Source of the DNA: Gammaproteobacteria bacterium
GTDB lineage: Bacteria > Pseudomonadota > Gammaproteobacteria > SURF-13
Assembly (NCBI GenBank): GCA_003599485.1
Contig: QZKM01000027.1
Location: 28,801-92,800, forward strand
Reading direction: 5' to 3'
DNA: 64,000 bases
The translations under genes were made by a program, and so were the position numbers. Shown in pieces: positions 60,914 to 64,000 of the stretch. How positions within the stretch are numbered: position 1 is the first letter of the stretch; each line of letters begins with the position of its first letter. The notes beneath the pieces are model-generated. The model did no database searches, was not told the origin of the DNA, and saw only the letters and a list, made by a program, of their open reading frames with translations.

Positions 60914-61756
60914 ATGCCCGCCTCTCCCGGCCTGCTGTACATCGTCGCCACGCCCATCGGCAATCTGGGCGACATGAGTCCGCGCGCCGTCGAGACACTG
61001 AAAAGCGTTGACTTGATCGCCGCCGAGGACACGCGCCACAGCCTGCCGCTGCTGAAGCAATTCGGCGTCGCCACCCCGCTCACCGCGCTGCATGAGCACA
61101 ATGAACGCGAGGCCGTGCCCACGCTGATTGCGCGGCTGCAACAGGGCGCTTCCATCGCCCTCATCTCGGACGCGGGCACGCCGCTGTTGTCCGACCCCGG
61201 TTACCACCTCACCCGCGCCGCGCACGAAGCGGGTATTCGCGTGACGCCCATCCCCGGAGCCAGCGCGCTCAGCGCCGCCCTGTCCGCCTCCGGCCTGCGC
61301 GCCGGTCAATTCGTGTTCGAAGGCTTCCTGCCGCCGCGCGCGGCGGCGCGGCGCGCGCGGCTGGAGGCGCTGCGCGGGGAGACGCGCACCCTGGCCTTGT
61401 TCGAGGCCCCGCATCGCCTGCTGGAAACACTGGAGGACCTGGCCGCGCTGCTCGGCGCACAGCGGCGCGCGCTGCTGGCGCGCGAACTGACCAAAACCTT
61501 TGAAACCCTGCGCCTCGACACCCTGCGCGGGCTTCATGAATTTGTACGCGGCGACCCGCAGCAGCAAAAAGGCGAGTCGGTGATACTGGTGGAGGGCGCG
61601 GAACCGTCCGCGCCCCTCGCCACCGAGGCGGAAAAGGTACTGCGCGCGCTGCTCGCCGAACTGCCGCTGAAACAGGCGGTAAAGCTCGCCAGCGCCATTA
61701 CCGGCGTCAAAAAAAATGATCTCTACGATCTTGCGCTTAAGCTACAATTAAAATAG
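60914..61756 (+). CDS. rsmI: 16S rRNA 2'-O-ribose C1402 methyltransferase
   Basis: GLLYIVATPIGNLGDMSPRAVETLKSVDLIAAEDTRHSLPLL ... LISDAGTPLLSDPGYHL. Confidence 0.97.
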   Translation: MPASPGLLYIVATPIGNLGDMSPRAVETLKSVDLIAAEDTRHSLPLLKQFGVATPLTALHEHNEREAVPTLIARLQQGASIALISDAGTPLLSDPGYHLTRAAHEAGIRVTPIPGASALSAALSASGLRAGQFVFEGFLPPRAAARRARLEALRGETRTLALFEAPHRLLETLEDLAALLGAQRRALLARELTKTFETLRLDTLRGLHEFVRGDPQQQKGESVILVEGAEPSAPLATEAEKVLRALLAELPLKQAVKLASAITGVKKNDLYDLALKLQLK

Positions 61757-61759
61757 ATC

Positions 61760-62743
61760 ATGACCACTGCCCTCATAGACCGTTTTGGCCGCCGCATCGA
61801 ATATCTGCGCCTGTCCGTCACCGACAAGTGCGACCTGCGCTGCGTGTATTGCCTGCCCAGGGGATTCAAGGCCTTCGAGGAGCCGGAGCACTGGTTGAGC
61901 TTTGATGAAATCGAGCGCGTGCTGCGCGTGTTCGGCGCGCTGGGCGTGGCGCGTGTGCGCATTACCGGCGGGGAGCCGCTGCTGCGCAAAAACCTCGCCG
62001 GGCTCGCCGCGCGCATCAAGCGCCTGCCCGGCATCAAGGACCTCTCGCTCAGCACCAACGCCACGCAGTTGCCGAAGCAGGCCCTGGCGCTGAGGGAGGC
62101 GGGCGTAACACGCATCAACGTCAGTCTCGACAGCTTGCAAGCCGAGCGCTTCCATGAGCTTACCGGCGGGCGGCTGGATCAAGTGCTCACCGGCCTCGAG
62201 GCCGCGCGCCAGGCAGGATTTGATCCGATCAGGATCAACATGGTCGCCCTGCGCGGCGTGAACGAGGATGAAATCGCCGACATGGTGGAATTTTGCATCG
62301 AACATGATTTCACCCTGCGCCTGATCGAGACCATGCCCGTGGGCAGCACCGGACGCGCGGCGGCGGATCATTATCTCGACCTGCAAAAAGTAAGGGAACG
62401 TCTCGCGCAACACTATGAACTCATCCCCAGCGTGATGCCGGGCGGCGGGCCGGCGCGTTATGTGCGGGTCGCGGGCACGAACCTGCGCATCGGTTTCATC
62501 ACACCCATCTCCCAGCACTTCTGTGAAACCTGCAACCGCGTGCGCCTCTCCGTGGACGGCACGCTGTACCTGTGTCTGGGCCAGGAAGACAAGCTGGAGC
62601 TGCGCCCCCTGCTGCGCGCGGGGGTAGGCGACGACGAATTGAAGCAGGCCCTGGTGGATGCCATCGCGCGCAAGCCGGAGCGGCACGAGTTCCTCGAAAA
62701 GCCGGCGCAGGTGCTGCGCTTCATGTCCATGACCGGAGGGTGA
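61760..62743 (+). CDS. moaA: GTP 3',8-cyclase MoaA
   Basis: [33 protein letters not shown] ... [13 protein letters not shown]. Confidence 0.97.
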   Translation: MTTALIDRFGRRIEYLRLSVTDKCDLRCVYCLPRGFKAFEEPEHWLSFDEIERVLRVFGALGVARVRITGGEPLLRKNLAGLAARIKRLPGIKDLSLSTNATQLPKQALALREAGVTRINVSLDSLQAERFHELTGGRLDQVLTGLEAARQAGFDPIRINMVALRGVNEDEIADMVEFCIEHDFTLRLIETMPVGSTGRAAADHYLDLQKVRERLAQHYELIPSVMPGGGPARYVRVAGTNLRIGFITPISQHFCETCNRVRLSVDGTLYLCLGQEDKLELRPLLRAGVGDDELKQALVDAIARKPERHEFLEKPAQVLRFMSMTGG

Positions 62744-62744
62744 A

Positions 62745-63398
62745 ATGGATACCGGACGCCCCGCACTCACCCCGCCCGACGGTGCCTCGCGTGTGCTGTT
62801 GCACTCGTGCTGCGCCCCCTGCGCAGCCGACATCATGAGCGAAATGACCCGCTCCGGCGTTGATTACACCATCTTGTTCTACAACCCCAACATCCATCCC
62901 AAACAGGAATACGAGCTGCGCAAGGCGGAAAACAAACGCTACGCGGAAAAGCTCGGCGTGCCGTTTGTGGACCTGGATTACGACGCCGATAACTGGTTCG
63001 CGCGCGTCAAGGGGCTGGAATATGAACCCGAGCGCGGCGCGCGCTGCACCGCGTGCTTCGACATGCGCTTCGAGCGCAGCGCGCTGTACGCGATCGAGCA
63101 CGGCTACACGGTATTCACCAGCTCGCTTGGCATTTCGCGCTGGAAAGACATGGAGCAGATCAACGCCTGCGGCGTACGCGCCGCCGCGCGCTATCCCGCA
63201 CTCACCTACTGGACCTTCAACTGGCGCAAGAACGGCGGCAGCGCGCGCACCGTGGAAATCTCCAAGCAGGAGCGGTTCTATCAACAGGAATACTGCGGCT
63301 GTGTCTATTCACTGCGCGACACCAACCTCCACCGCCGCGCCCAAGGCCGGGAAAAGATCAAGTTCGGCATGAAATTTTACGGCAAAAACGACGCTTAA
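62745..63398 (+). CDS. queH: Epoxyqueuosine reductase QueH
   Basis: [18 protein letters not shown] ... [27 protein letters not shown] ... [16 protein letters not shown]. Confidence 0.93.
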   Translation: MDTGRPALTPPDGASRVLLHSCCAPCAADIMSEMTRSGVDYTILFYNPNIHPKQEYELRKAENKRYAEKLGVPFVDLDYDADNWFARVKGLEYEPERGARCTACFDMRFERSALYAIEHGYTVFTSSLGISRWKDMEQINACGVRAAARYPALTYWTFNWRKNGGSARTVEISKQERFYQQEYCGCVYSLRDTNLHRRAQGREKIKFGMKFYGKNDA

Positions 63399-63474
<76 letters not shown>

Positions 63475-63508
63475 CAATCATACCAAGCGCGCAGCGCCTC
63501 GGCTCGCC

Positions 63509-63532
63509 CCCTTCTCCCATTGGGGAGAAGGG
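63509..63532. repeat. cccttctccc/gggagaaggg hairpin
   Basis: Perfect 10-bp stem with attg loop; resembles the hairpin at 6461-6481. Confidence 0.65.
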
Positions 63533-63559
63533 ATGGGGATAAGGGCGACCTTATCAAGA

Positions 63560-63988
63560 TTAATGGCTGTTACGCACGCGGATAATGACATCCACGCCCT
63601 CGGCCACGGTGCCCTCCGGCAGCGGGGGCAGGGCGGGCAGGTTGATCCGGTCGGCGTCAACGTCCATCAGCATGCCGGTGTCCGCGTTATAAATGTGGTG
63701 ATGCGCGCCGGTGTTGGAGTCGTAAAACACCTTGCTCGGATCCACGATCACCTCATGGATCAGCCCGTGCTGCACAAACAGGCGCAGGGTGTTGTACACG
63801 GTCGCCTTGGACACCGTGGCGCGCTCGCGGTTGACCACGTCCAGCAGCTGATCCGCCGAGAGGTGCTGCGGGCGCGCCAGCATGATCTGGGCGATCTCCA
63901 CCCGCTGCTGGGTGGGGTTGATGCCCTGCTTGCGCAGCAGCTGCGCGACGTCTTGCGCCGTGCCGGTAAGGATATTGTCCTGCTTCAT
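63560..63988 (-). CDS. Fur-family transcriptional regulator
   Basis: LRKQGINPTQQRVEIAQIMLARPQHLSADQLLDVVNRERATVSKATVYNTLRLFVQHGLI ... GAHHHIYNADTG. Confidence 0.93.
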   Translation of the reverse strand: MKQDNILTGTAQDVAQLLRKQGINPTQQRVEIAQIMLARPQHLSADQLLDVVNRERATVSKATVYNTLRLFVQHGLIHEVIVDPSKVFYDSNTGAHHHIYNADTGMLMDVDADRINLPALPPLPEGTVAEGVDVIIRVRNSH

Positions 63989-64000
63989 CGCGGCAAGTAT

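Overview
High-GC chromosomal window from a gammaproteobacterium, read by gene content and order; species not assigned. Most of it is conserved housekeeping: pyrE, metXW, ettA, glyA-nrdR-ribD-ribE-ribBA-ribH-nusB-thiL-pgpA, nadC, tsaC/sua5, purC, ampDE, pmbA, mlaFEDCB, ibaG-murA, hisGDCBHAFIE, hinT, tatABC, a DegS/AlgW-type protease, sspAB, a BON lipoprotein, diaA/gmhA, yraN, lpoA, rsmI, moaA, queH, tRNA-Thr(CGT) and a Fur-family regulator. Two regions are more unusual. (1) An alternative complex III operon (actA-B1-B2-C-D-E-F) lies between the degS/algW-like gene and sspAB, the place where related gammaproteobacteria such as Pseudomonas carry petABC (cytochrome bc1); this suggests in-situ replacement. 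(2) An AT-richer accessory patch at about 1.6-6.5 kb holds an AbrB/PIN toxin-antitoxin pair, a REP-associated tyrosine transposase with flanking REP-like palindromes, and a tightly coupled cassette of an HNH endonuclease plus small unknown ORFs, two of which the ORF track misses. That cassette ends in a possible toxin remnant fused to repeat sequence. Further observations: an out-of-frame 3' remnant of a yadH-like ABC permease between mlaB and ibaG; heptanucleotide palindromes between his genes; a 43-bp hairpin repeat present twice (40/43 identical); and an orphan His-rich protein with a palindrome overlapping its candidate promoter. No CRISPR array or prophage was seen. All product calls come from reading the translations; no database search was run.
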